A stretch of DNA of 64,000 nucleotides, taken from contig CP092865.1 of assembly GCA_030710605.1 (NCBI GenBank), forward strand, positions 28,282,801 to 28,346,800, written 5' to 3'. A program made the position numbers and the translations under genes. This document shows, in pieces, positions 44,779 through 53,628 of this stretch (position 1 is its first letter; each line of letters opens with the position of its first letter). The notes beneath the pieces are model-generated. The model worked only from the letters and a program-made list of their open reading frames with translations. It ran no database searches and was not told where the DNA came from. Source of the DNA: Cordylochernes scorpioides (lineage: Eukaryota > Arthropoda > Arachnida > Pseudoscorpiones > Chernetidae).

Positions 44779-45144
44779 GAGTAAATTAAGCATGCCTTCA
44801 GGGAAAAATTTCTTTTCAAAGCATTTTTATTCTCTAGCTTTCGGGTACGGACGCCCTTCTACAGAAGAAAACTTAGTTTGTTTGTTTTTTAATCATCCAA
44901 ATACAGAAATCGCCTCTGAATAGCAACGGTGGGAACTAGATAGACATCTCCTAATAATGATAACTACATCCTGATATATATTCCTTGCTTCCTTAGTTAT
45001 TTTCTAGTGGCATACCATGTTTTCTCCTGTAGAAGGGCGTCCTTTCCCGAAAGCTAGAGAATAAAAATTCTTTGAAAAGATGCTTTTCTCTGGATGCATG
45101 ATTAATTTTACTCATAATTGATACAAGAGATTATTTTATTGAAA
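44779..45144. mobile_element. 366-bp fold-back with 13-bp target duplication
   Basis: Flanked by AAACAACATTCTT (44766-44778 and 45145-45157). Arms share TTTTTATTCTCTAGCTTTCG on the left and the complement on the right; both carry CTGTAGAAGGGCGTCC...CCCGAAAGCTAG, a hammerhead-like module with U at core position 6. Confidence 0.82.
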
Positions 45145-45572
45145 AAACAACATTCTTACCACATAACTGAGAATCTAAAACTACTTATGTTTGCCAAAAT
45201 AATATGAACTATTAAAAAAAAAACAATATTTCATATCAATTGATTTGAATCTCCTGGACATAAACGATACCGCAGGTTTCTGGAGATGTGTTTCTTTACA
45301 TTTTATTAACGCTAAAGCGTTCAGGTATCTCTGATCTTCTACAGATTCTTCATAAATAAACGAATAAAACGCCTCCTGATGCCAGACTATTACAAGAATC
45401 TTTGTGTGAGATTTCTGTAATAATTTAGCATAAGGCGGCGTTTTATTCGTTTCTCCAGAATCCTTTGATATTGTTTAAGAAACAATATTATTATAAACAA
45501 TTCTATACTACAAATATAGTACATATTGATTATGTATTACATGATAATCTGAAATGTGACTTGTGTTGTCAG

Positions 45573-45666
45573 CTTTGAAGATATCTCTGAAGTGGCTCTG
45601 CCCAAGCCGAACACCCTGCAAGTCCTGCTACGGAACGGAGGCTGGATGACTCTCTATTCTCCTAAG
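45573..45666 (+). CDS. MYO15A: Myosin-XV-like gene, coding segment 10 (F3-like lobe)
   Basis: Acceptor TTGTCAG; one base completes AG|C (Ser), then 31 codons to the donor GTATCC. Encodes SFEDISEVALPKPNTLQVLL and RNGGWMTLYSPK, the beta-strand part of the F3 lobe, where F-x-x-I-x-x-V and L-x-LYS are typical. Phase 0 out. It is followed by a 14.4-kb intron. Confidence 0.92.
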
Positions 45667-45757
45667 GTATCCCAGCACTTCGCTGCTTTATTCTCATCAC
45701 AGCAGAGTCTGTCTTAGGCAACCCTAGTCTTTTAAACAGAAACTTCTTGTATAACGT

Positions 45758-46048
45758 GAAAAAATAGTACAAATGTGATATTGTACTGGGATAAGGTGCA
45801 TAAATTATGAAAAAGGCATCTCCTTATCGTGCAACAATTTTTTTGGTTGTTGAGGTACAGCTTGCACCACGCTGATGAGGGCCAACAGCCCGAAACGCAT
45901 CCGTGGTTAGCTTTTCTTGATTAATCAAGAATGGGTATTTGGCCAATTCTGGAATAATTAAAAATCAACGAGAATAGTTGATATTTATTCTGATAGATGG
46001 CGCGAGCCATCAGCAACTTTCAGTTGCACGATAAGGAGATGCCTTTTT
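45758..46048 (+). mobile_element. Hammerhead-bearing fold-back element with 11-bp target duplication
   Basis: 291 bp flanked by TTGTATAACGT (45747-45757 and 46049-46059). The left end is an inverted copy of the tail: 45811-45835 exactly complements 46023-46047. Contains hammerhead motif 2, CTTGATTAATCAAGAATGGG and the AGATGGCGC box. No protein. Confidence 0.85.
45866..45907 (+). ncRNA. Hammerhead ribozyme motif 2
   Basis: Stem I ACCACG/CGTGGT (6 bp, perfect), CTGATGA, stem II GGGC-CAACA-GCCC, GAAA (45892-45895), U45900, H17=C45901; predicted cut after 45901. The stem III pair C-A is broken, so cleavage as a monomer may be weak. Same strand as the myosin transcript. Confidence 0.75.
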
Positions 46049-46099
46049 TTGTATAACGTCAAATTTATGTGAAACCATGGTTGCTATGTTTTTTTTTTT

Positions 46100-46400
46100 T
46101 TTTGCTTATCCCTAGTACACGTGGTACAGGCCATGATATTCATGGTGAGTAGTTAGCAACTGCTTTTACCGTAAGCGCACCACATGTCTACACATGTGAA
46201 AAGCAGTTCGACTTTGCACTTACAAATGCCAGAGCCCCGTTTGGTTACTTGCACTCGCTGGTGGGGTTGTGCTTTTGCAAGAATTGGGGCCATTGGAGCA
46301 TTATTTTCTAAACAGAAAAAAGTGTCCAATGCGGGAATCGAACCCGGGTCCTAGTGGTCGAAAACCAAACGGTTTAACCAGCCTTCCACCGACCTCCGGT
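46100..46400 (-). mobile_element. tRNA-derived SINE family D, copy 3
   Basis: Best head of the family: on the minus strand GGTCGGTGGAAGGCTGG ... CGGGTTCGATTCCCGCATTG, with a perfect B box. The body matches copies 1 and 2 in reverse. Confidence 0.78.
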
Positions 46401-46719
46401 TGCTATGTACTTGTGTGTTAAGTAGGTGCTTGTTTTCTCGGTACTTTAAATGTCCGCAGATTTTACCGTTTTACAAAACTGATGTGATAGCATTTCATCG
46501 ATTTGAAATTTCACGTTTACGGGTACATTGAGCAATATGGCTTTTCTCTCTTTGTTGCGCGCTAGTGTCAAATCTTTATCTAAATCAATTATTATAGAGA
46601 TGTAAAGGTATTTCTGAAGAGTATACGCCATTCGGCTTTTTTTTTTCACATCTAAACAATTTTTAAATATCTTTAGTATAATGAGAAAAGAATTGTAATT
46701 ACAAGTATATATTACTTGT

Positions 46720-47010
46720 ATATATATTCATCACTAATAAGACAGGCCCTTCCCATTATTTTTCTCAATGCAGTAAGAACAATAGTAAATTCGAAACTAT
46801 TATAGACACGTATGATTCTTTTGAAAATTAAACAATTGCCCTTACTGCAATGGAAAAATTAATGGGAGGGTCTGGCTCATCAGTAGTGAACCTTCCGAGC
46901 GGTTTCGTTAGTTAACATTGCAGTGAGGGCAGTAGAAATCGTTTAATTTTTAAAAGAATCATACGCATCTATTTGCATAACAAATGGTGCGCTAATGCAT
47001 CACAATAGTA
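46720..47010. repeat. Fold-back family B copy
   Basis: Inverted halves TAGACACGTATGATTCTTTT and AAAAGAATCATACGCATCTA, with GGGAGGGTCTGGCTCATCAG, terminal AACAAATGGTGCGCTAATGC; a separate short arm at 46730-46790. Confidence 0.7.
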
Positions 47011-47429
47011 AATTGTTTTGATTGGAAAAAACAAATTAGCACTGAATATATATTTAAGAATATAGATTGCTCGCTCTAGTGCTTTATATTTTAAAAGCTA
47101 TATAGGTAGTATTCCATATTTAATATGAGATTTAGAGCATAAAAATTGAAATGAAACTGTATTCACAGTTAGATTTCTCTTTGAAACCAAAAGGATATCC
47201 GACAGTCGTAGGAACTACGCAAGCTTCCCGTCACCCGGGATTTACAGATTTGTCTCATCAAACTTTGGTTTTACACTTCTCTGAGAAACTCTTGTAAAAC
47301 GGATGGTAATTACAATCTACCATCTCTCTCTCCAATGTAATATATTGCAAATACTTTGAAACATTGTAATATAAAATAATAGAAATTTAAAAAAACTACA
47401 CTCAGTTGATAAACAATATATTTTGTTGT

Positions 47430-47812
47430 TCTCATGGAATGGGGTATAGGGGTGCAGCTTTCGTTGATCATGGCACCATGATCCAGGCACACTTTGGTGA
47501 AAGTCTGACTTTGCCTGTAGTTTGAGGCCGTTCCTAACATGGAAGCAGACGCCTTTGCTGCCGACTCTAACATGAGTACAGACACAGCTCCTCCGTATCC
47601 CTGGAGTGGGACCCTTGCTGAGGTCCATCAACCAGGCCAGTTGAAGTCAGGATTTTTAAAGAGGTCTACTCCTCTTCTAACAATGCTGCTGTTGGTCCGC
47701 GACTGCTTATTTGTCAGAGTTATTCTGCTTGTTTCGCAGCTGGCCTTCATATCTGAAGGTCGTTCCCCTATCCGCCACCTGGGGACGCGCCCTATAGCAG
47801 TCAGCTCTGCCA
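47430..47812. other. GC-rich unassigned block
   Basis: Distinctly GC-rich (GGGACGCGCCCTATAGCAGT, GCTGTTGGTCCGCGACTGC, GATCATGGCACCATGATCCA palindrome) against AT-rich flanks. Looks like the 3' end of a LINE or retroposon, followed at once by a family C fold-back. Not identified. Confidence 0.4.
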
Positions 47813-47813
47813 A

Positions 47814-48142
47814 TATAATGCGGCTTATGATTGTAGAACGACATTTGAAAATTATTCCACATGTGTTTCTTTTGAACGAAAAATCGAAATTTATTTTGAG
47901 GAGAAATAACGATTATTTCTAACCTTAGGGATGAAGTATGAAAGGATGAATTGTGAAGATTAATGATGAACGGAAAATTAAAGTGTCCAGGGATTTTTCC
48001 GTTTATCATTACTCTTCACAATTCATCCTTTCATACTTTATCCCTAAGGTTAGAAATAATCGTTATTTCTCCTTAAAATAAATTTCGATTTTTCGTTCAA
48101 AAGAAACACATGCGGGATAATTTTCAAATGTCGTTCTACAAT
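47814..48142. repeat. Fold-back of tRNA-SINE family C
   Basis: Arms of about 155 bp (TGTAGAACGACATTTGAAAA / TTTTCAAATGTCGTTCTACA) meeting near 47995. The tRNA-like heads are deleted down to GTGTCCAGGGAT. Confidence 0.75.
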
Positions 48143-48164
48143 ATATTTCTCACATTGGGTCGCC

Positions 48165-48440
48165 TTTTCACGCACTTCTTGGCCTTTAACTACCCGTTTC
48201 ATGATTTTTCAGGGTGTCTGAATAATCAGTTTTTGGTCTTTGAGGTACAGCTTGCACTACGCTGACGAGGGCCAACAGCCCGAAACGCGTACGTGGTTAG
48301 CTTTTATTGATTAATAAAGAATAGGTATATAGCAAATTCTGGAATATTTAAAATTCAACAGAATAGTTGATATTTATTCTGACAGATGGCGCAAACCATC
48401 AGTAACTTTCAGTTGCACGATAAGGAGATGCTTTTTCTTA
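48165..48440 (+). mobile_element. Hammerhead-bearing element, copy 3
   Basis: Leader TTTAACTACCCGTTTCATGA, hammerhead motif 3, AGATGGCGC box, end GTTGCACGATAAGGAGATGC. Aligns with 8835-9115 from leader to end. Confidence 0.75.
48256..48297 (+). ncRNA. Hammerhead ribozyme motif 3
   Basis: Stem I ACTACG/CGTGGT (one T-G pair), CTGACGA, stem II GGGC-CAACA-GCCC, GAAA (48282-48285), stem III C-GC-G, U48290, H17=A48291; cut predicted after 48291. All invariant residues are present; N7 is C. Confidence 0.8.
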
Positions 48441-49439
48441 ATATATATACATGTTTAAAAAATATATTTTTTGAGATATAGGATTACTACTTGCTAATGC
48501 TGATTATTTTTTGGATACATGAGTTTTTTTATGTTATTGTTATTGTAGTCGTGGTAAAAATGAAATTAACTTTGAATCAAAATTTTCTTTAATTGCGTTA
48601 ATAAAGTATTGAACACATAATTTGAGAAAGTACTACCTCACCTGAGGTTTAAAGAAGAAAATAAAATATTACATATTTACATATGTACAAAAATAATTTG
48701 AGCCGGCCAACGGGAAACAACAACAATAGGTGTATATAAGGGAAGCGGCGATATCTGGCGGTTGACTTTACATAGTAGCGTTTGTTCTAGAATTTATAAT
48801 TTTGAAATAAAATATATTTTTATATAACATATATATATATAGTCAAGTAAGTGTAGAATATCTATCTAAATCTAGTTGTAGAGCAAAATTGCCCCTTACT
48901 AAAGATCAGCTAATTGGTAAAAAAAAAAAAAAGATAATTTTGGCGATGAAAACTGTATAGAGGTGTCCATATGTAGAAGTCAGCTAATGGCTCATTAATG
49001 AGCCAAATGAGTTATTAGATCGAATCATTTAGTAGATAAAGGATAAGTTTCTCATAGTAATTTGTTCTCTAATAAATTAACTTATAAAAAAGGTAAATAA
49101 GTACATGAATTGTGTGAGTCACTTATGTCTTGAGGACAAATGAAGGACGTCATTTGTCTTTCATCTCAGTTATCGCATGGAGAGATTTGAAAATACATCT
49201 GGTATACACACATATATTAATATATAAATTAATATAACTATTATTCAATTCTTCGCCCTTTTCTTATGTTACGCTTATATGACGCGTAACTGCCGAAGCT
49301 TCAGCGTGGAATTGTTATAACCCTATGTTGTTTTAAAAAATGAATAAAAAAAACTTTTTTTGATACCTTATTATATTTTTCATCCACTTTTTCTTTAACA
49401 TTTCTTTTTTTTCCTTCTTGATGTATGTATGTATGTATG

Positions 49440-49690
49440 TGTTAAGCGTATTCAGGCAAGTTTGGCCTTAATTATTTTTGGTCGCAGTGGTACAGCCTTC
49501 TCCACGCTGACGAGCGCCAACTGCGCGAAACGCGTTCGTGGATGGCTTTTCTTGATTTATTAAGAAATTGGGTTGATCAAATATCAGGGAACAGACTAAA
49601 TCAATGTTTAGTTGATTTCTCTTTCACCAGATGGCGCTATGCCTTCTGAAAAACACATGTGTTCCTGGTCAGGATATACCTACTTTGTTT
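49440..49690 (+). mobile_element. Hammerhead-bearing element, variant subfamily
   Basis: GGCAAGTTTGGCCTTAATTA leader, hammerhead motif 4, ATATCAGGGAACAGACTAAA, CACCAGATGGCGCTATGCC and GTCAGGATATACC. The tail matches the TIR of 24308-24513. Confidence 0.75.
49501..49542 (+). ncRNA. Hammerhead ribozyme motif 4 (best pairing)
   Basis: Stem I TCCACG/CGTGGA (6 bp), CTGACGA, stem II GCGC-CAACT-GCGC, GAAA (49527-49530), stem III C-GC-G, U49535, H17=U49536; cut predicted after 49536. Relative to motifs 2 and 3, stem II has changed GGC/GCC to CGC/GCG on both sides, a compensatory change. Confidence 0.82.
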
Positions 49691-49894
49691 TTAATATCAA
49701 CACCTGATCTTTTTATTTTTTTTCTATTGTTTTTTCATATGTATGTATAAAATAATAGATATATTATTACTGTTAATTTTCGTTATATAATAGCTTGCTG
49801 TACTGACAACATAGTATCAATTCAATATCAATTTACCTCAAGTGTTAGTTTAATCAGTATTTTTAAAATCTATATATATATATATAAATATACT

Positions 49895-52651
49895 ATAATA
49901 TCATCTCTGTCTAATAAACTTCTTGATTTCCTGGAAGATAATTCTTTGACAATAGTTAATGGAAGATCTAGAGGTGATAAAGATGGAGATTTTACATACA
50001 TATCCGAAAGAGGCTCTTCAACTATTGACTATTGCATACTCTCACAGGGTTCACTACAAATTTTACTGGACTTCAAAGTCGATGACCAACTGTACTCAGA
50101 CCACCATCCTTTGGTTTTAACGATAAAAGGCCAAAACTTCAATGAGAAAAAAACCAAACGGGAAGATTATAATATTACGAGATATAGATGGTCAGCCGAT
50201 GGACTCGCAACGTTTAAAATGAAACTGGAAGAATTGCGGGAAAAAAACATACCAGCCTCCGATGACCTTGTATACACTTTCAATCAGCGAATTTTGGAAG
50301 CAATGTCATCTGCAAAAATAACCTACTCAATTAAGGGCGGCCCCAGGAAATCTAAGCCGTGGTTCGATAAGGACTGCTATGATATGAAAAAACTGGCAAA
50401 AGAAAGTCTGAAGAAATATCGTAAAACAAATAGATTGGAAGACAGAGAATGTTATGCTTCTTCCAGAAAGAAATATCTTGCTTTATTGGATCTAAAAAGG
50501 AAAGGCTTTGATAATGAAAAACAGGAAATACTCAGAAATGCTAAAGACTCAAAGACCTTCTGGAAAACTATTGCGCTCTACAAAAGCACATCTATAATCC
50601 AAGGAGAAATATCTATACAGGACTGGCTGAACTTTTACCGCGAACTAATGACTACAGAGAAAAATTTGAGAATTTGTAATTTACATAATGTGATTTCTCA
50701 GAACGATCCTATATTGGACTCAGAGATAACCAATGCAGACATATACAAGGAGATAGCTGGTTTGAGGAGTAACAAGGCATGCGGGCCCGATGGCATCCCC
50801 AATGAAGTATTAAAAACACTCCCTGATTCGTACATACTGCTGTTGAAACAACTCTACAATAGTGTTATGACGACTGGAAAATACCCAGCAATTTGGACTA
50901 ATTCCACTATACACCCAATCTTTAAAAACGGTTATAAGAACAGCCCCTCCAACTACCGAGGTATTGCACTGATTAGCAATGTATCAAAGCTTTTCACATC
51001 AATCCTAAGATCACGACTGGAGGAATGGGTCGAAGGAAGAAGGGTTATACCCGAAAACCAAGCGGGATTTAGAAAAGAAAGATCATGTATTGACCACATA
51101 TTTACACTAACTACTTTAATCCAACTATCATTAAGAAAAAAGAGGGGAAAACTATATGTCTTTTTTGTCGATCTAAGGAAGGCATTTGATACTGTACCCC
51201 ACTCACTACTTTGGAAAAAACTTTACAACCTAGGCATAAGTTACCAATTCATAAGTACGATCAAAAGTTACTACGAACAAGCAACTATAGCTATCAGATG
51301 GAAGGGATCATTTACGGAAAGTATTAAGATAAACTCGGGAGTCCTCCAGGGAGAACCACTTTCCCCACTGCTATTTATATTATTTATCACGGACTTAATC
51401 GAAATTTATAATAACTCAGACCTGCCGAGTGTAAATTTGCCAGAATTTGGAGATATCCATTTATTGCTGTACGCCGACGACATAGCAATTATAGGTGAGT
51501 CCAGGATAAACCTCCAAAAGAAGATCAAAATACTGAAAGAATATCTCGATGAGAACTTAATGACACTAAATGAGTCCAAGTCAAAGATTATGGTGTTCCG
51601 TAATGGAGGTAAACCCTCAAATAAGGATAGATGGTTCTGGAATGATAAACCCATAGCAATAACTTCAAGATATACATACTTGGGATTCCCTCTGACACCA
51701 ACAATAACAACTACTCACCCGGCAAATTACTTTAAAGGAAAAGCACTTACAGCAATTAACGCCACACACCCAATATTAATAAAATCAAAAGCAAAGTCAA
51801 TAAATTTATCAATCAAACTCTTTGATACAATAGTGAGAGCTGTCCTGATGTATGCCGCTCCATTATGGGCAACAGAGCATAAAGACTTACTGGACAATAT
51901 ACAAGACATATTTATCCGTAGGTTCCTGAATCTGCCCAGATACACTCCAGGTTACCTAATCAGATTAGAAACCGGTCGTATCTCATTGAGTGTAACAGCC
52001 TTAAAATTAACCCTGAAGTATTGGCTGCGGGTGTTGAATATGAGCAGTGACAGATTGCCACGTATATGTTTTAATAGAACACGGGAACTCTCTAATGCTT
52101 CGGGCACACCCATCGGTTTCATTAAAAAGCTCACCAATCTGCTTAACAATAATGGATCCCCTGCACTTGTTTCCTGTGATGACCCTGAAACGCTGAGGAG
52201 CGCGATTACAGGGCTCTTAAAAACAGCGGCAGACCAATCTATACAAAACGACCTTACAAGAATGGATAAATCTAAGCTATACTCTCACTACAAAGACATT
52301 CACATATCTTTCATGACGGAGGGATACCTTTTAGGGGATTTTCCTTTCCCGGTTGTAAGACTACTCGCACAAGTTAGAATACTTTCAAGTTTTTTTAGAG
52401 AAAACCACACCAAGATGCTCTGCGGTGAGGACCCGACTTGTACCTTCTGTAATTCAAAACTACAAAATGAAATCACTCACTATATTTTTGATTGCTCTGC
52501 TCTGAAAGAAGAAAGAAGAACCCTTATGCTCAAAACTGGGCAACTCTGTGCTTCACTTCCATCAATAATTGACAATATGACCCAGAATAAGTATATTGCT
52601 ACGGCGTTTTATGGTTTCCACAAGTCCATATCTCAGAAGAAGGCCAAGTGA
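49895..52651 (+). CDS. LINE ORF2 (endonuclease C-term, reverse transcriptase), 5'-truncated
   Basis: Open from the truncation point to the TGA at 52649, about 918 codons, with no native start. Counting residues from 49946: endonuclease end with STIDYCILS (~30) and SDHHPLVL (~50); RT from KACGPDGIPNEVLK; motif A VDLRKAFDT (Asp ~409); motif B GVLQGEPLSP (~465); motif C YADD (509-512); C-terminal CX2C...H...C from ~831. It would copy LINE RNA at a nicked target. Frame-intact but without the endonuclease N-terminus or ORF1, so not autonomous; RT activity alone is possible. Confidence 0.92.
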   Translation: MISSLSNKLLDFLEDNSLTIVNGRSRGDKDGDFTYISERGSSTIDYCILSQGSLQILLDFKVDDQLYSDHHPLVLTIKGQNFNEKKTKREDYNITRYRWSADGLATFKMKLEELREKNIPASDDLVYTFNQRILEAMSSAKITYSIKGGPRKSKPWFDKDCYDMKKLAKESLKKYRKTNRLEDRECYASSRKKYLALLDLKRKGFDNEKQEILRNAKDSKTFWKTIALYKSTSIIQGEISIQDWLNFYRELMTTEKNLRICNLHNVISQNDPILDSEITNADIYKEIAGLRSNKACGPDGIPNEVLKTLPDSYILLLKQLYNSVMTTGKYPAIWTNSTIHPIFKNGYKNSPSNYRGIALISNVSKLFTSILRSRLEEWVEGRRVIPENQAGFRKERSCIDHIFTLTTLIQLSLRKKRGKLYVFFVDLRKAFDTVPHSLLWKKLYNLGISYQFISTIKSYYEQATIAIRWKGSFTESIKINSGVLQGEPLSPLLFILFITDLIEIYNNSDLPSVNLPEFGDIHLLLYADDIAIIGESRINLQKKIKILKEYLDENLMTLNESKSKIMVFRNGGKPSNKDRWFWNDKPIAITSRYTYLGFPLTPTITTTHPANYFKGKALTAINATHPILIKSKAKSINLSIKLFDTIVRAVLMYAAPLWATEHKDLLDNIQDIFIRRFLNLPRYTPGYLIRLETGRISLSVTALKLTLKYWLRVLNMSSDRLPRICFNRTRELSNASGTPIGFIKKLTNLLNNNGSPALVSCDDPETLRSAITGLLKTAADQSIQNDLTRMDKSKLYSHYKDIHISFMTEGYLLGDFPFPVVRLLAQVRILSSFFRENHTKMLCGEDPTCTFCNSKLQNEITHYIFDCSALKEERRTLMLKTGQLCASLPSIIDNMTQNKYIATAFYGFHKSISQKKAK

Positions 52652-52838
52652 TACTCACTCCTCACTTTCTTACTGCTACTCTTTTTGTGTTGATTTCTTG
52701 CTTCCCTCTTTCTTATTATTATTTTTTTTTTCCTTTTCTTGTTGTTTTTTTTTTTCTTTCTCTTTTTACTCTGTATATATCGCTATTTCCGTTGTCTCAC
52801 TGCTTTGTTCTTATGCATACCTCTGGTGAATCCTGTAT

Positions 52839-52883
52839 AGGGTCAGTGACCCTAAATAAAGGCTTTTTTGTTGTTGTTGTTTG
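52839..52883 (+). promoter_or_regulatory. LINE 3' end: hairpin, AATAAA and (GTT)n
   Basis: AGGGTCAGTGACCCT (52839-52853) is a perfect hairpin, followed by AATAAA (52855-52860) and the GTT tail. The same order occurs in SINE tails elsewhere in the window and is probably the reverse transcriptase recognition end. Confidence 0.7.
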
Positions 52884-52899
52884 TATATATAAATATACA

Positions 52900-53628
52900 A
52901 TTTCTCTTCAGTTATATGCAAGATTCGCATTAGGAAAATTCTATCTTTGAAGTATGTAATAACGTTGAACTTCTCTCATTTTGTATTATGACAAATCTAA
53001 GCCATCATAGATTTGCCTACTCTGAATATAATGGGCAGTAATACGATTTTAAACCGAGGTAGGTTTTATTGAATGTACAAGCATTAATTGGTAACCAATT
53101 ATACAAACAAGGTGTAATATCGTCTCGTAGAAAAATATCCCGTCCACAAATATTGTCATTTTGAAGACCAAATTTCCCTTGTACCGATGCTGGCAAAGTC
53201 CATCGTAAAGAATTTAGCTATTTTCATATATCCCAATGAAGTATATTCACAAAATATTCTACCGGGTTTGTTTTTTAACCTTTAAATTTTTTTTAGGAAG
53301 GTATCGTTATTTTATTTTTATTTTATATCGCGACTTAGAGCGCGGTAAACTAAACATTGAATGGAAAGGAAGTAAGGTATCTCTACACGTAAATAACTTA
53401 AAGTGAACTTTATTTCTCTAAAAATTATTTTCCTATATTTGAAAACAACGGCAAAAAAAATTGCATAATTTACGTAAGACACAAGTGGATCTCTTAGTAT
53501 CTTGAGATTCATATTCCTGCTTCCTGAAGTTCTTAATTACTCCTAGAGGCCACTTTACAGGCCGCCGAACTTTGGTTCTCATAACTCATTAGCGGCGTGC
53601 AGGCGACCCCTCACCTCAATTACTTACT
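52900..53628. other. Intronic stretch with nothing recognised
   Basis: AT-rich, then GC-richer toward the minisatellite (53540-53628). No exon, RNA or known repeat seen. Confidence 0.45.

Larger units (their letters stand above)
49894..52883 (+). mobile_element. 5'-truncated non-LTR retrotransposon with 15-bp target duplication
   Basis: 2990 bp between TATATATAAATATAC repeats (49879-49893, 52884-52898). Encodes the C-terminal end of an AP-like endonuclease, a reverse transcriptase and a cysteine-rich end; the 3' UTR ends with a hairpin, AATAAAGG and (GTT)n. Looks like the I/jockey group. Sense orientation in the myosin intron. Young: one open frame and an intact duplication. Confidence 0.94.
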
